A stretch of DNA of 56,235 bases, from contig JAPOSW010000041.1 of NCBI GenBank assembly GCA_026709505.1, forward strand, positions 1 through 56,235, in the 5' to 3' direction. The position numbers and the translations under genes are program-made. Positions 27,555 through 40,057 of this stretch are shown here, in pieces. The notes under the pieces were generated by a model. That model made no database searches. It was not told the origin of the DNA and saw only the letters and a list, made by a program, of their open reading frames with translations. The stretch is from Gammaproteobacteria bacterium (GTDB lineage: Bacteria > Pseudomonadota > Gammaproteobacteria > Arenicellales > Poriferihabitantaceae). Each line of letters opens with the position of its first letter. Position 1 is the stretch's first letter.

Positions 27555-29051
27555 ATGATTAGCAGGGAAGAGTTTGACAGACTGGGCCAGCAAGGCTACA
27601 ACAGCATACCCCTGATCCGGGAATTGCTGGCCGATCTTGACACCCCTCTCAGCACCTACTTCAAGCTTGCTGATGAACCCTGGTCGTATCTCCTTGAATC
27701 CGTCGAGGGCGGCGAAAAATGGGGACGATATTCCATTATCGGTCTTGCCTGTAAGCACCGCATCGAGATCAATGCCCATACGGTGCGGATTGTTGATGGC
27801 GATGCCGTACAGGAATTTGAAAGCGATGACCCATTAAACGAGGTTCGCAAGTTCAAGGACCTTTGCCGGTCACCGGAAATCGCGAATGCGCCAAGGTTTA
27901 CTGGCGGTCTAGTGGGATATTTTGGGTATGGCACCATTCAACATATCGAGTCACACCTCGATACCTGTGCGACCGCAGACCCTGCCGATACTCCTGACAT
28001 TCTGCTGCTGAACTCGAGCGAGGTGGTGGTTTTCGACAATCTGAGAGGCCGCATGTATCTGGTCATCCATGCGAATCCTGAATATCCGGATGCATGGGAG
28101 ACGGGACAGTTGCGTCTCGACCGCTTGATTCAGCGTCTGCGCGACCAGCACCCGCCGACAAATACGGGGCCATCTATCGACTCGGGGGCGCCAGGACAGC
28201 CCAAGCCGCGATATTTTTTTCCAAAGGAAAAATATCTGGGTGCGGTAGGCAAATGCAAGAACTACATCTATGAAGGTGATGCATTTCAGATCGTGCTGTC
28301 GCAACGACTTGCCCTGGATTATCCTGGCCGGGCGATTGATCTCTACCGGGCGCTTCGCACCCTCAATCCCTCGCCCTACATGTATTATTTCAATCTCGGT
28401 GACTTCCATATTGCCGGATCATCACCGGAAGTTCTGGTACGGCTTGAAAACGACACCATTACCTTGCGTCCGATCGCGGGCACTCGACCTCGCGGAACCA
28501 CAGAGGATGAAGATGAAAAGCTGGTCACGGAGCTTCTGGCCGACCCAAAAGAGAATGCCGAGCATTTGATGCTGATTGATCTCGGCCGAAACGATGTGGG
28601 CAGAGTCTCCCTGACAGGCACTGTCTCGGTAACCGACATGATGACTATTGAAAAATATTCGCATGTCATGCATATCGTTTCCAATGTCACCGGTCAAGTC
28701 AAGGATGGCCTTGATGCCATTGATGTTTTAGGTGCATCTTTTCCGGCGGGAACGCTTTCCGGTGCGCCGAAAATCCGTGCTCTGGAAATAATCGAAGAGC
28801 TCGAGCCGCATCGAAGGGGCATCTATTCCGGAGCAATCGGATATATCGGATGGAATGGGAACATGGATATGGCGATTGCCATTCGTACCGCAGTCGTAAG
28901 GGACCAGCAGGCCCACATTCAGGCGGGCGGAGGGATTGTTGCTGACTCAGAACCGTTGGCAGAGTGGCAGGAGTCAATGAACAAGGCCGGTGCTGTCCTC
29001 CGTGCTATTGAAATGGTTGGTGAAGGGCTATATGGATCCAGTGACATGTAA
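27555..29051 (+). CDS. trpE: Anthranilate synthase component I
   Basis: TrpE makes anthranilate from chorismate using ammonia from TrpG. The 498-residue protein has the N-terminal feedback-site motif YLLESVEGGEKWGRYS and the chorismate-binding core: YEGDAFQIVLSQR, NPSPYMYYFN, SSPEVLVR, RPIAGTRPRG, LIDLGRNDVGRVS, VMHIVSNVTG, SFPAGTLSGAPKIRALEII and IQAGGGIVADS. Length is standard. No clear leader peptide or attenuator is seen in the 206-base upstream spacer. Its partner trpG lies 1.6 kb further on, separated by two foreign-looking genes. Confidence 0.97.
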   Translation: MISREEFDRLGQQGYNSIPLIRELLADLDTPLSTYFKLADEPWSYLLESVEGGEKWGRYSIIGLACKHRIEINAHTVRIVDGDAVQEFESDDPLNEVRKFKDLCRSPEIANAPRFTGGLVGYFGYGTIQHIESHLDTCATADPADTPDILLLNSSEVVVFDNLRGRMYLVIHANPEYPDAWETGQLRLDRLIQRLRDQHPPTNTGPSIDSGAPGQPKPRYFFPKEKYLGAVGKCKNYIYEGDAFQIVLSQRLALDYPGRAIDLYRALRTLNPSPYMYYFNLGDFHIAGSSPEVLVRLENDTITLRPIAGTRPRGTTEDEDEKLVTELLADPKENAEHLMLIDLGRNDVGRVSLTGTVSVTDMMTIEKYSHVMHIVSNVTGQVKDGLDAIDVLGASFPAGTLSGAPKIRALEIIEELEPHRRGIYSGAIGYIGWNGNMDMAIAIRTAVVRDQQAHIQAGGGIVADSEPLAEWQESMNKAGAVLRAIEMVGEGLYGSSDM

Positions 29052-29135
29052 TAGGATAATCAAGTCCTAATGGAGAAACCGAGGATGTTCCTGAGAGTGA
29101 ACAAATCATCTCCTGCAGCAGGGAACTAAACCGTC

Positions 29136-30071
29136 ATGAATGATTCGGACCGAAAAATCCGTATTGCGGCATTTGCGGCACTGGAAAAGCTTGTTTTGGC
29201 AGGAGGGGGGTGTGTAAATTGGAACGATATTGCCAGAGGATTCCAATTCGAGGGAAAAATCGTGTACTTTGCATCAAGGCCACGGGGTATTTTCAAGCCC
29301 AGGCAAATGATGTCGGCTCTCAGCATCAAGACATCGATTCCGAGAGCCAATAGGAATTCCTGGTATGACGATCAGTTTCTTTCCTCGCAAGACGATCCCA
29401 ATAAAAACTTCGGGTTGCTGCGCTATGAATTCACTAGGGCCGGTCCAACCGATTATACAAACCGAGCCTTGCGCAATGCTTGGGAATGCAAGTCACCGTT
29501 AATTTATTTTGCAGGAGTGTCCGAGTCGGTATATCAACCACATTTCCCCGTTTGGATCGAAGATTACCTTGAAGAAGAAGGCTGCGTGCTGGTTTCCTCA
29601 GGAGACCTGAAAAACGATATAGAAAATCCAAAGCGGGCTTTTCTTGAACAAATTGATCCTTCGTATTCGTTGGTCCGATACAGACAACGCAATCATCAGA
29701 ACTGGTTCAGCACCCGAGTTAGGGCCGCATACGGTTGGCGATGTGCATTTAGCGGCCTTCCCGTCAGGAATTTGCTGGTTGGGGCGCATATCGTACCGGA
29801 CCGATATGACGGTCCGGCCTCAGTGAAGAACGGCATGTGCATGTCGACTCTTCATCATGCCGCTTTCGATGCTGACCTTCTTGGCGTAGACCCCGATTTC
29901 CGTATTCATGTTTCCTCTCGTCTCAGAGATAAGGCGGATGGTGAACTATTGACCACATTGAAAGGATTGGATAAACAGAAACTCCTTCATCTTCCTGATC
30001 GTCAGCATGACTGGCCAGGACGGGATTTCTTGAAACAAAGATATGACATGTTCCTAGAAATGCAGGTATGA
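29136..30071 (+). CDS. HNH endonuclease, predicted restriction endonuclease (COG3440-like)
   Basis: The 311-residue protein has an N-terminal recognition-type domain (GFQFEGKIVYFASRPRGIFKPRQMM, then YEFTRAGPTDYTNRALRNAW and PLIYFAGVSESVYQPHFPVWIED). A C-terminal HNH nuclease follows: WRCAFSGLPVRNLLVGAHIVP (first His), SVKNGMCMSTLHHAAFDADLLGV (Asn and His-His). This architecture is the family of predicted HNH restriction enzymes often found alone in defence islands; targets may be modified DNA. No methylase is nearby. It sits between trpE and trpG together with the next gene, which suggests insertion into the trp locus. Confidence 0.85.
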   Translation: MNDSDRKIRIAAFAALEKLVLAGGGCVNWNDIARGFQFEGKIVYFASRPRGIFKPRQMMSALSIKTSIPRANRNSWYDDQFLSSQDDPNKNFGLLRYEFTRAGPTDYTNRALRNAWECKSPLIYFAGVSESVYQPHFPVWIEDYLEEEGCVLVSSGDLKNDIENPKRAFLEQIDPSYSLVRYRQRNHQNWFSTRVRAAYGWRCAFSGLPVRNLLVGAHIVPDRYDGPASVKNGMCMSTLHHAAFDADLLGVDPDFRIHVSSRLRDKADGELLTTLKGLDKQKLLHLPDRQHDWPGRDFLKQRYDMFLEMQV

Positions 30072-30180
30072 TGCCGCTAGCCCGATTCATACGGGTTGCC
30101 GCATGTTTTCGGCTTTTCCGACCCAGATATAATGTCGTGATCTGAATAAGAGTCCCGAAACCCTCTACAATGATGTGATT

Positions 30181-30645
30181 ATGCCTAAGAAAACGCTGTA
30201 CCTTGCCAACCCATACGGGTTCGCCAAACAACTTCAAACTGGCCCACTGGCTGACCTTGTGGATGCGCTTGAATCCGTGGGAGCCGAAGTCTGGGAACCT
30301 TTCTCTCGAAACAATCAGCTTGACTTCACAGAACCCGGTTGGGCCTATCGCATCGGGCAGAACGATGTATCCGATGTACGGGAAGCAGACGGCCTGTTCG
30401 CTGTGGTCAACGGCTGCCCTCCAGATGAAGGGGTGATGGTGGAATTGGGTCTTGCCATGGCATGGAAAAAGGCCATATTCCTGTTCAGGGACGATTTTCG
30501 CAAATGTACCGACAGCGAACACTATCCGCTTAACTTGATGCTGTTTGCCTCGCTACCCGAAAAGGGCTGGGAACGCTACTGGTATCAGTCAATCAGCGAA
30601 ATCAACGATCCCGATAAAGCCCTAGTCGGATGGCTGAACAGCTGA
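30181..30645 (+). CDS. Nucleoside 2-deoxyribosyltransferase-like protein
   Basis: This 154-residue protein has the NDT/DUF fold: LYLANPYGFAKQ at the N-terminus (nucleoside site), EVWEPFSRNN, NDVSDVREADGLFAVVNGCPPDEGVMVELGLAMAWKKAIFLFRDD (catalytic Glu in the DEG-x-x-x-ELG region). Classic members move deoxyribose between bases; relatives cut nucleotide N-glycosidic bonds. An in-frame GTG lies two codons upstream (30175). It pairs with the HNH endonuclease inside the trp locus. NDT-like enzymes occur in phage and defence settings, so a joint defence role is possible but unproven. Confidence 0.8.
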   Translation: MPKKTLYLANPYGFAKQLQTGPLADLVDALESVGAEVWEPFSRNNQLDFTEPGWAYRIGQNDVSDVREADGLFAVVNGCPPDEGVMVELGLAMAWKKAIFLFRDDFRKCTDSEHYPLNLMLFASLPEKGWERYWYQSISEINDPDKALVGWLNS

Positions 30646-30699
30646 AGAGCCCGAAATTGGGTACTACTCCCAGTCTCGGAGCAATGATCGGTTTCAACT

Positions 30700-31281
30700 G
30701 TGCTTGTCATCATTGACAACTACGACTCCTTTACCTACAACCTCGTTCAGTATTTCGGGGAGCTGGGTCAGGATGTTAAAGTGTTTCGCAATGACCAGAC
30801 ATCTCCGGAAGAAATCGAACGGACGGCACCTGAATATCTGGTCATCTCGCCCGGCCCCTGCACTCCCAGCGAGGCCGGTATTTCAGTCTCTGCGGTGAAT
30901 TGCCTGGCGGCCAGCATCCCGATTCTGGGGGTGTGCCTTGGCCACCAGAGCATCGGCCAGGCATTCGGGGGTAAAATAGTCAAGGCAGAAAAAGTCATGC
31001 ATGGAAAAACATCCATGGTTTATCATTCTGGCGATGGCATTTTCGAGGGCGTGGATAACCCGTTCAAGGCAACCCGTTATCACTCGCTGGTCATTGAACG
31101 CGATTCAATTCCGGATTGTCTTGAAATTTCCGCATGGACCGAAGATCAGGAAATCATGGCAGTCAGGCATCGCGAACTGCCGGTTGACGGCGTGCAGTTC
31201 CATCCCGAGTCAATCGCCACCCATTTCGGCCACGACCTGCTCGGAAATTTTCTGAAGCGCTCATCACTGAAAGATCACTGA
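30700..31281 (+). CDS. trpG: Anthranilate synthase component II (glutamine amidotransferase)
   Basis: TrpG releases ammonia from glutamine for TrpE; homologues also serve as PabA. The 193-residue protein has [33 protein letters not shown], the nucleophile elbow [15 protein letters not shown] and the catalytic [10 protein letters not shown]. It starts with GTG (30700). The stop directly abuts the ATG of trpC. In the usual trpGDC order trpD would lie between them; it does not. Confidence 0.95.
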   Translation: MLVIIDNYDSFTYNLVQYFGELGQDVKVFRNDQTSPEEIERTAPEYLVISPGPCTPSEAGISVSAVNCLAASIPILGVCLGHQSIGQAFGGKIVKAEKVMHGKTSMVYHSGDGIFEGVDNPFKATRYHSLVIERDSIPDCLEISAWTEDQEIMAVRHRELPVDGVQFHPESIATHFGHDLLGNFLKRSSLKDH

Positions 31282-32079
31282 ATGCAGGACATCCTCAAGC
31301 AAATCATCTCTACGAAAATCAGCGAAATCAATGCCCGCAGCCTCACGCTGCCGATTGATGAACTGATTGAGCGAAACTGTGACTTGTTGCCATGCCGCGG
31401 ATTTGCCGCAGCAATTGACAGGCGGCTTTCGAAGGGCCAGCCTGCTGTAATTTGTGAGATCAAGAAAGCTTCGCCGAGCAAGGGGATTATTCGTGAGGAT
31501 TTTGATCCGGCCTTGATTGCAAAGAGTTATGAAAGTGCGAATGCAACCTGTCTGTCAGTGTTGACTGACGAGACTTATTTCCATGGTCATGACCGTTTTA
31601 TTGAAGCAGTCAAGGCCGCTTGCTCACTGCCAGTTATCAGAAAGGAATTTATAATTGACCCCTATCAGGTCCATGAATCAAGAGCGCTTGGTGCTGATGC
31701 CATCCTGCTGATTGTTGCCGCGCTGGATCCCGCAACAATGAAGCGGCTGGCTGAGATTGCGCACGAGATCGGCCTAGATGTGCTGGTCGAGGTTCATGAT
31801 TCCACTGAGCTGGAGCAGGCACTTGCCCTGCCTTGCAAGTTGATCGGCATCAACAATCGCGATCTGCACACCTTTGAAACCTCGCTTGAGACCACGATCA
31901 GGTTGCTGGACGCGATTCCAGAGGACAGGATTGTGGTTACCGAAAGCGGAATCCACAGCAATTATGATGTTGCTCTGATGCGGGCCAATCAAGTCGACGC
32001 ATTTCTGGTCGGAGAATCCCTGATGCGGGCCGAGGACCCGGGCTCAAGACTCCGCGAACTATTTGAAGAAGTTTCATGA
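31282..32079 (+). CDS. trpC: Indole-3-glycerol phosphate synthase
   Basis: TrpC closes the indole ring from CdRP. The 265-residue TIM barrel has PAVICEIKKASPSKGIIREDFDP (catalytic Lys), CLSVLTDETYFHGHDRFIEAVK, LPVIRKEFIIDPYQVHESRALGADAILLI, LIGINNRDLHTFET and VVTESGIHSNYDVALM-x-x-N-x-VDAFLVGESLMR. It is monofunctional (no TrpF domain). It follows trpG with no gap and overlaps the OsmC gene start by 4 bases (ATGA). Confidence 0.97.
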   Translation: MQDILKQIISTKISEINARSLTLPIDELIERNCDLLPCRGFAAAIDRRLSKGQPAVICEIKKASPSKGIIREDFDPALIAKSYESANATCLSVLTDETYFHGHDRFIEAVKAACSLPVIRKEFIIDPYQVHESRALGADAILLIVAALDPATMKRLAEIAHEIGLDVLVEVHDSTELEQALALPCKLIGINNRDLHTFETSLETTIRLLDAIPEDRIVVTESGIHSNYDVALMRANQVDAFLVGESLMRAEDPGSRLRELFEEVS

Positions 32080-32507
32080 AAGTTGCATTACACTTGAATG
32101 ATGGCGTGCACTTCTCGGCATCTACAGGCAGTGGCCAGCGATTTGAAATCGACGGCTCGGAGGCTGTGGGCGGACAGGACAAGGGAGCAAGGCCAATGGA
32201 GATGGTGCTTGGTGCTCTGGCCGGATGCAGCGCCATTGACGTCATGTCGACCTTGAGAAAAATGAAGCAGAATGTATCAGACTGTCGAATCGAAGCCACC
32301 GGAGAGCGGGCCGATCAGATACCAGCCGTTTTCAGCGACATCAATCTCGACTTTGCTGTTTTCGGCAACAATCTGGATCAGAAAAAAGTGCAGCGTGCAG
32401 TTCAGCTTGCAGTAGAGAAATACTGTTCCGTCGGAAAAATGCTGGAATCCACTGCCCGCATCTCGCATACCACAACAGTTCATCCAGACCCATCGCATAG
32501 AGAGTAG
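32076..32507 (+). CDS. OsmC/Ohr family protein
   Basis: OsmC-like proteins are thiol peroxidases or redox proteins. The 143-residue protein has GARPMEMVLGALAGCSAIDVMSTLRKM with Cys in the first active-site helix and EKYCSVGKMLESTA with the second Cys, the standard pair. The N-terminal beta hairpin FSASTGSGQRFEIDGS is typical of the YhfA-like branch. It is co-transcribed with trpC (4-base overlap) and lies 7 bases before the PerM-like gene. Confidence 0.88.
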   Translation: MKVALHLNDGVHFSASTGSGQRFEIDGSEAVGGQDKGARPMEMVLGALAGCSAIDVMSTLRKMKQNVSDCRIEATGERADQIPAVFSDINLDFAVFGNNLDQKKVQRAVQLAVEKYCSVGKMLESTARISHTTTVHPDPSHRE

Positions 32508-32514
32508 TGGCGGC

Positions 32515-33576
32515 ATGAATTATTTTGTCGATTGGCTCAAGGCTCAGCTCTCCAATTCACAAATCGTCTTTTTGACGCTGTTTCTGCTGATAACAGCATT
32601 GGTCATTTCATATGCCGGTGCCGTCTTGGCACCCGTAATCGCCGGGATTGTAATCGCTTATGTCCTGGAAGGCCTGGTCGGACGCATTACCGTTCTTGGC
32701 TTGCCAAGGCCGGTCGCGGTTGGATTTGTCTATATCGGGTTTATAGTGTTTGTCATCGGTACCCTGCTGATCGTGTTTCCGGTGCTGTACAGCCAGTTGA
32801 CCCAGATGGTCCAGCAAATTCCAGCCCTGCTCTACCGCGGGCAGCTTGAGCTCGTACAGCTGCCCGAGCATTATCCTGAACTGTTCTCAGTCGAGCAGGT
32901 CAGGGAGTTGATTGCCGCCATACGAACACAGTTGACCGATTTTGGGCAACAACTGGTCAGCATCTCGTTGTCGGGTGCCGCCAGCATTATCACCTGGATG
33001 ATTTACCTGATTCTGTTGCCGATCCTGATTTTCTTTTTTGTCAGGGACAAGAGGAAGATTCTCGATTACTTTATCCGGTTCTTGCCGAAAGACCGTGAAC
33101 TGACAGCCCAGATCTGGAATGATGTTGATGTTCAGATTGCAAACTATGTCCGCGGGAAATTCTGGGAAATTCTGATTGTCTGGGGGGTTACCCTGGTTGC
33201 ATTTTCATTCCTGGGTCTCGATTACGCCATGCTGTTATCCTTTCTGGTTGGGGTTTCTGTATTGATTCCCTACATCGGTGCTGCAGTTATCACCATTCCA
33301 GTAGTGCTTTTTGCCTGGGCTCAGTGGGGATGGTCGTCGGAACTGATTATATTGACCGTTACCTATCTGGTCATTCAGGCACTGGACGGGAATCTGCTGG
33401 TGCCTTTGCTCTTCTCTGAAGCGGTGAATCTGCATCCGGTGGCGATCATTGTTGCAGTTCTAGTGTTCGGCGGCCTGTGGGGGCTGTGGGGAGTGTTTTT
33501 TGCCATTCCACTGGCTACACTGGTCAATGCAATCATTGTTGCCTGGCCCCAATCCCCACAGCATGTCAACTCCTGA
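32515..33576 (+). CDS. PerM/AI-2E family transporter
   Basis: This 353-residue inner-membrane protein has about seven or eight helices. The family pattern is clear: an N-terminal pair with APVIAGIVIAYVLEGLVG, a periplasmic amphipathic domain with VQQIPALL, the central SIITWMIYLILLPILIFFFVRDKRKIL, and the C-terminal LLSFLVGVSVLIPYIGAAVITIPV and PLLFSEAVNLHPVAIIVAVLVFGGLWGLWGVFFAIPLATLVNAI. Members export diverse small molecules or act in Na+/H+ exchange; the true role of PerM is unknown. Confidence 0.88.
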   Translation: MNYFVDWLKAQLSNSQIVFLTLFLLITALVISYAGAVLAPVIAGIVIAYVLEGLVGRITVLGLPRPVAVGFVYIGFIVFVIGTLLIVFPVLYSQLTQMVQQIPALLYRGQLELVQLPEHYPELFSVEQVRELIAAIRTQLTDFGQQLVSISLSGAASIITWMIYLILLPILIFFFVRDKRKILDYFIRFLPKDRELTAQIWNDVDVQIANYVRGKFWEILIVWGVTLVAFSFLGLDYAMLLSFLVGVSVLIPYIGAAVITIPVVLFAWAQWGWSSELIILTVTYLVIQALDGNLLVPLLFSEAVNLHPVAIIVAVLVFGGLWGLWGVFFAIPLATLVNAIIVAWPQSPQHVNS

Positions 33577-33580
33577 GAAA

Positions 33581-33886
33581 ATGCTGAAAGTCTATGAGGC
33601 CGAGTCGCTGATCGATGCCCAACTGGTTCTCGACATGCTTGAGAATGTCGACATTCCGGCAATCCTGGTTAACGGCAATTTATCTGGAGGTCTTGGCGAG
33701 TTGCCGGTAAGTCCACCGGAGATCTGGATCAAGCGCGATTATGACGAAGAACGGGCATGTCTAGTAATCAGGGATTTTGATATCGCTGAACCACTCTCCG
33801 GAGAAATATCATGTGAGGAGTGTGGTGAAAAGAATCCGGAAAGCTTTGAAATCTGCTGGATGTGTCATGCCGTGCTTCTCCCTTAG
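33581..33886 (+). CDS. DUF2007-type protein with C-terminal zinc ribbon
   Basis: The 101-residue protein begins MLKVYEAESLIDAQLVLDMLE, then LGELPVSPPEIWIKRDYDEERA, matching the signal-transducing DUF2007 fold (a ferredoxin-like, PII-resembling module). It ends in CEECGEKNPESFEICWMCHAVL, a four-cysteine zinc ribbon. The frame is also open to an ATG at 33563, overlapping the permease stop. It may form an operon with the upstream OsmC and permease genes. No function is known. Confidence 0.8.
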   Translation: MLKVYEAESLIDAQLVLDMLENVDIPAILVNGNLSGGLGELPVSPPEIWIKRDYDEERACLVIRDFDIAEPLSGEISCEECGEKNPESFEICWMCHAVLLP

Positions 33887-33925
33887 TCCCAGCAGCTCCT
33901 TAATACTATTGCCCGGCTTTGCTTC

Positions 33926-36220
33926 TTGAGTCGTAAATCCCGAAAAGCATCCGGAAAGACGTCAGGCCGCCGCCGGGGGCTCATCCGTTCGCTGCTTCCG
34001 AGTCTGTGTCTGGCACTCCTCCTGGCCGGATCGATTACCCTGCTTTACATAGACGTCCAGATTCGCCACATCATGGATGGCGAAATCCACTCTGAACCCT
34101 CGCATGTTTATGCACGACCACTGAGTATCAGGGAAGGAGACCCGCTGTCGCTTGCACGCCTTTCACGCAAGCTCGACCGCTATGGCTATCGCAAGACAAA
34201 TCAGATATCCCAGCCCGGGGATTACTCCATTGACCAGTCAAAGGCTAATCTGTTTATTCGAAAAACCGCCAATGCCAATATTCCGGGACAATCTGCAATA
34301 CCGGTGTCGATTCAAACTCAATACGGGCAGGTCGTCGCTATCCACAATGCAAAGACTGGGCAGTCCCTGAGCAACATTGCACTTGAATCGCCAATGATCG
34401 GGACTTTGCAGCTCGGACCCCATCAGGATCGTATCCCGCTCAAGCTGCATCAGATGCCGGAGACTCTCCTGCATGCCTTGCTAATCATGGAAGATCGCAA
34501 GTTCAGCGATCATTACGGTGTTGACTTGAAAGCCATACTTCGCGCAGCGGTCTCGAACCTGATATCAGGAGAGACCATTCAGGGTGGAAGCACGATCACC
34601 CAGCAACTGGTCAAGAATCTGTTTCTGAGCCCAGAGAAAACATTCAGAAGAAAGATCAAGGAAGCGGCATATGCATTAGTGATTGAGTGGCGTTACAGCA
34701 AAACCGAAATTCTTGAGGCCTACCTGAACGAAGTGTTTCTGGGCCAATCAGGAAATCGCGCCATTCATGGTTTTCCGCTGGCCAGTGAATACTATTTTGG
34801 ACGGCCAGTCTGGGATTTGAGACCACATGAGGTTGCGCTATTGGTTGGCATCATCTCGGCTCCCTCATATTACAACCCCCACCGCAATCCCGAGCGCGCA
34901 ATACAAAGACGAAATCTGACGCTCGGCAAGATGGCAGAATATGGAACCCTGACTCCCGAAGCGGCGGCTGGATATATGCAGTTGCCGATCGGAGTGACTT
35001 CCAGAAGCCAGGAGAAGCTGAGTGGCTTTCCGGCTTATTTTGATTATTTGCAGCGCCATCTCAGACTTTTCTACTCGGAAGACATATTGCGCACCAGCGG
35101 CCTGGATCTGCACACTACACTGGATCTGGATATTCAGTATGCTGCCCAGCATGCTTTAAGCCAAACCCTTGATAAACTCGAAATAAGCAGGCAGATAACA
35201 CCCGGTACACTTCAGGGTGCAGTGATCGTGGTTGAGCCGGCAAGCGGAAGTATTCTTGCTGTGGTCGGGGATCGCAAGGCGCACAATTCGGGATTTAACC
35301 GAGCCACTGATATCGAAAGACAAATCGGCTCGCTGGTCAAGCCGGCCGTTTATCTAACTGCCTTGAAGCCAGGTCATGAATACACCTTGGCCAGCCCCCT
35401 GCCGGATATGCCGATCAGTCTGGTTCTGGAGGATGGAAGCCGTTGGTCGCCAAAAAACTATGACGAGGAATATCGGGACTCGGTTCCTTTGTACAAGGCT
35501 CTGGCGCATTCCTATAATCTTCCTACTGTGCATCTCGGCATGGCGCTTGGTATTGATGAGACCATCAAGACCCTGAACCAACTCGGCCTAATCCGTGAGA
35601 TCAAGCCCTACCCTTCAACGCTACTCGGTTCCAGTCAGCATAATCCCATGGAAATGGCGCAGGCATATCAGGTTATTGCCAACTCGGGATCGCGAATCCC
35701 GCTTCGGGGCTTGACCCAAATCTCCAATTCCAAGGGGAAGACTATCGCGCGGTTTCCGGTCAAGGCCGTTCAGGCAATCCCGAAGGCGAGTGCATGGCTT
35801 GTTCATCATGCCCTGAGCCAGAGTGTCCGGTTCGGGACTGCTTCCGGATTGGGCAGGACGTTCTCGCCGAATCTCAATCTAGCGGGCAAGACCGGCACCA
35901 CAAACCAGTTTCGAGATAGCTGGTTTGCAGGATACAGCGGCAATCTATTATCCGTAGTTTGGGTTGGGCGTGACGATAACCGACCTATCGGACTGACTGG
36001 TTCCGGTGGTGCAATGCGTGTCTGGGAAGCCATGATGACAAATTTGGACCTTGCCAAAACAACCAGTTTGGGCGAGGGGCACTTGCGCTTTGTGCAGATT
36101 GATTCCGAAAATGGCTTGCTGGCAAGCAATGAGTGTGCAAATCGAATAAGCCTTCCGTTCGTACCCGGTACACAGCCTACGTCCTACTCATCATGCGCCC
36201 ACAATGTTCACGACAAATGA
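33926..36220 (+). CDS. mrcB: Penicillin-binding protein 1B (bifunctional class A PBP)
   Basis: This 764-residue enzyme polymerises and cross-links peptidoglycan at the inner membrane. A basic cytosolic tail and one membrane helix (about 25-45) precede a UB2H-like domain (YARPLSIREGDPLSL). The glycosyltransferase GT51 motifs follow: MEDRKFSDHYGVD (catalytic Glu), QGGSTITQQLVKNLFLSPEKT, RKIKEAAYALVIEWRYSK and EAYLNEVFLG. The transpeptidase has IGSLVKP (SxxK serine), HSYNLP (SxN) and AGKTGTTN (KTG). It starts with TTG (33926). The UB2H region suggests activation by an LpoB-like lipoprotein. Confidence 0.95.
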   Translation: MSRKSRKASGKTSGRRRGLIRSLLPSLCLALLLAGSITLLYIDVQIRHIMDGEIHSEPSHVYARPLSIREGDPLSLARLSRKLDRYGYRKTNQISQPGDYSIDQSKANLFIRKTANANIPGQSAIPVSIQTQYGQVVAIHNAKTGQSLSNIALESPMIGTLQLGPHQDRIPLKLHQMPETLLHALLIMEDRKFSDHYGVDLKAILRAAVSNLISGETIQGGSTITQQLVKNLFLSPEKTFRRKIKEAAYALVIEWRYSKTEILEAYLNEVFLGQSGNRAIHGFPLASEYYFGRPVWDLRPHEVALLVGIISAPSYYNPHRNPERAIQRRNLTLGKMAEYGTLTPEAAAGYMQLPIGVTSRSQEKLSGFPAYFDYLQRHLRLFYSEDILRTSGLDLHTTLDLDIQYAAQHALSQTLDKLEISRQITPGTLQGAVIVVEPASGSILAVVGDRKAHNSGFNRATDIERQIGSLVKPAVYLTALKPGHEYTLASPLPDMPISLVLEDGSRWSPKNYDEEYRDSVPLYKALAHSYNLPTVHLGMALGIDETIKTLNQLGLIREIKPYPSTLLGSSQHNPMEMAQAYQVIANSGSRIPLRGLTQISNSKGKTIARFPVKAVQAIPKASAWLVHHALSQSVRFGTASGLGRTFSPNLNLAGKTGTTNQFRDSWFAGYSGNLLSVVWVGRDDNRPIGLTGSGGAMRVWEAMMTNLDLAKTTSLGEGHLRFVQIDSENGLLASNECANRISLPFVPGTQPTSYSSCAHNVHDK

Positions 36221-36408
36221 AGGGTTTTGAAGTACGATTCACGTTCTGGGCTGAATGATGCCGGCGAGCGAGCCCGATGCTTAACAAGCGTTTGACAGAA
36301 CTGAAAACGAGCAAGGCTATGCCTTCTTGTCGACTTTTTTCATGCTATAAAGTATTGAATATATAGATATATATATTTTTACTGGACAGCATACAACCTA
36401 GAGTCTTA

Positions 36409-39448
<3,040 letters not shown>

Positions 39449-39497
39449 CTAGCCAGAAACCCGTTGAGAAAAGCGGAATTGGAACTAACAATAGATC

Positions 39498-39517
39498 AAT
39501 GTTTCACGTGAAACATT
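39498..39517. promoter_or_regulatory. parS site 1 (ParB-binding centromere)
   Basis: AATGTTTCACGTGAAACATT is a perfect 20-bp palindrome containing the universal chromosomal parS consensus TGTTTCACGTGAAACA without mismatch. ParB loads here to organise origin segregation. parA and parB are not in the window, but rsmG, their usual neighbour, is. Confidence 0.95.
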
Positions 39518-39904
39518 CGGTAATAAATGCGAGGCGGCAGCCTGTTCCTGAAAATTCAGATTGAATGGAAGTTACAGCCCCGGATTATAACCGATTTAGG
39601 CTGCATTTTGTTGCAAGGGTTGCACTCAAGTCCCGCCAATTTCGTGCGGTTGACAGCCGCAGCCGGAAAAAACCGGCGAAATGCTTCTGCCGACCGGGTT
39701 TTGCGACTGGTCCAGACATCTTGAAGTAACCGGGAGCAGGGACTGATCACCTGTCCCGGCAGTCAGGCCACTTCTGCATCACTGGAAATTTCGATGACCG
39801 CTGATGACGAGAGCATATCAACTGGAATCAAGAGCCCGGGTCTTGATTTCCCGTTTCCATGAAGGCGAATCAAGAAAAAACGCTTTATGCTCACGTTTCC
39901 ACGG

Positions 39905-39924
39905 AATGTTTCACGTGAAACATT
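39905..39924. promoter_or_regulatory. parS site 2 (ParB-binding centromere)
   Basis: This second copy of the same 20-bp palindrome is identical to parS site 1 over all 20 bases. Two sites in one 0.66-kb spacer would help nucleate a ParB condensate next to the origin. Confidence 0.95.
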
Positions 39925-40057
39925 GGAACCGGCAGCACTCTGAACATGTCTGGATTTTAGGCCACGCTAGACCGGTGCTCGCGTATCCGGTCTGGAATGC
40001 CCGAGTATGCCAAAGACTCTTTCAGGACGGCATTAAGGTCACAATATCCGAAAGGTC

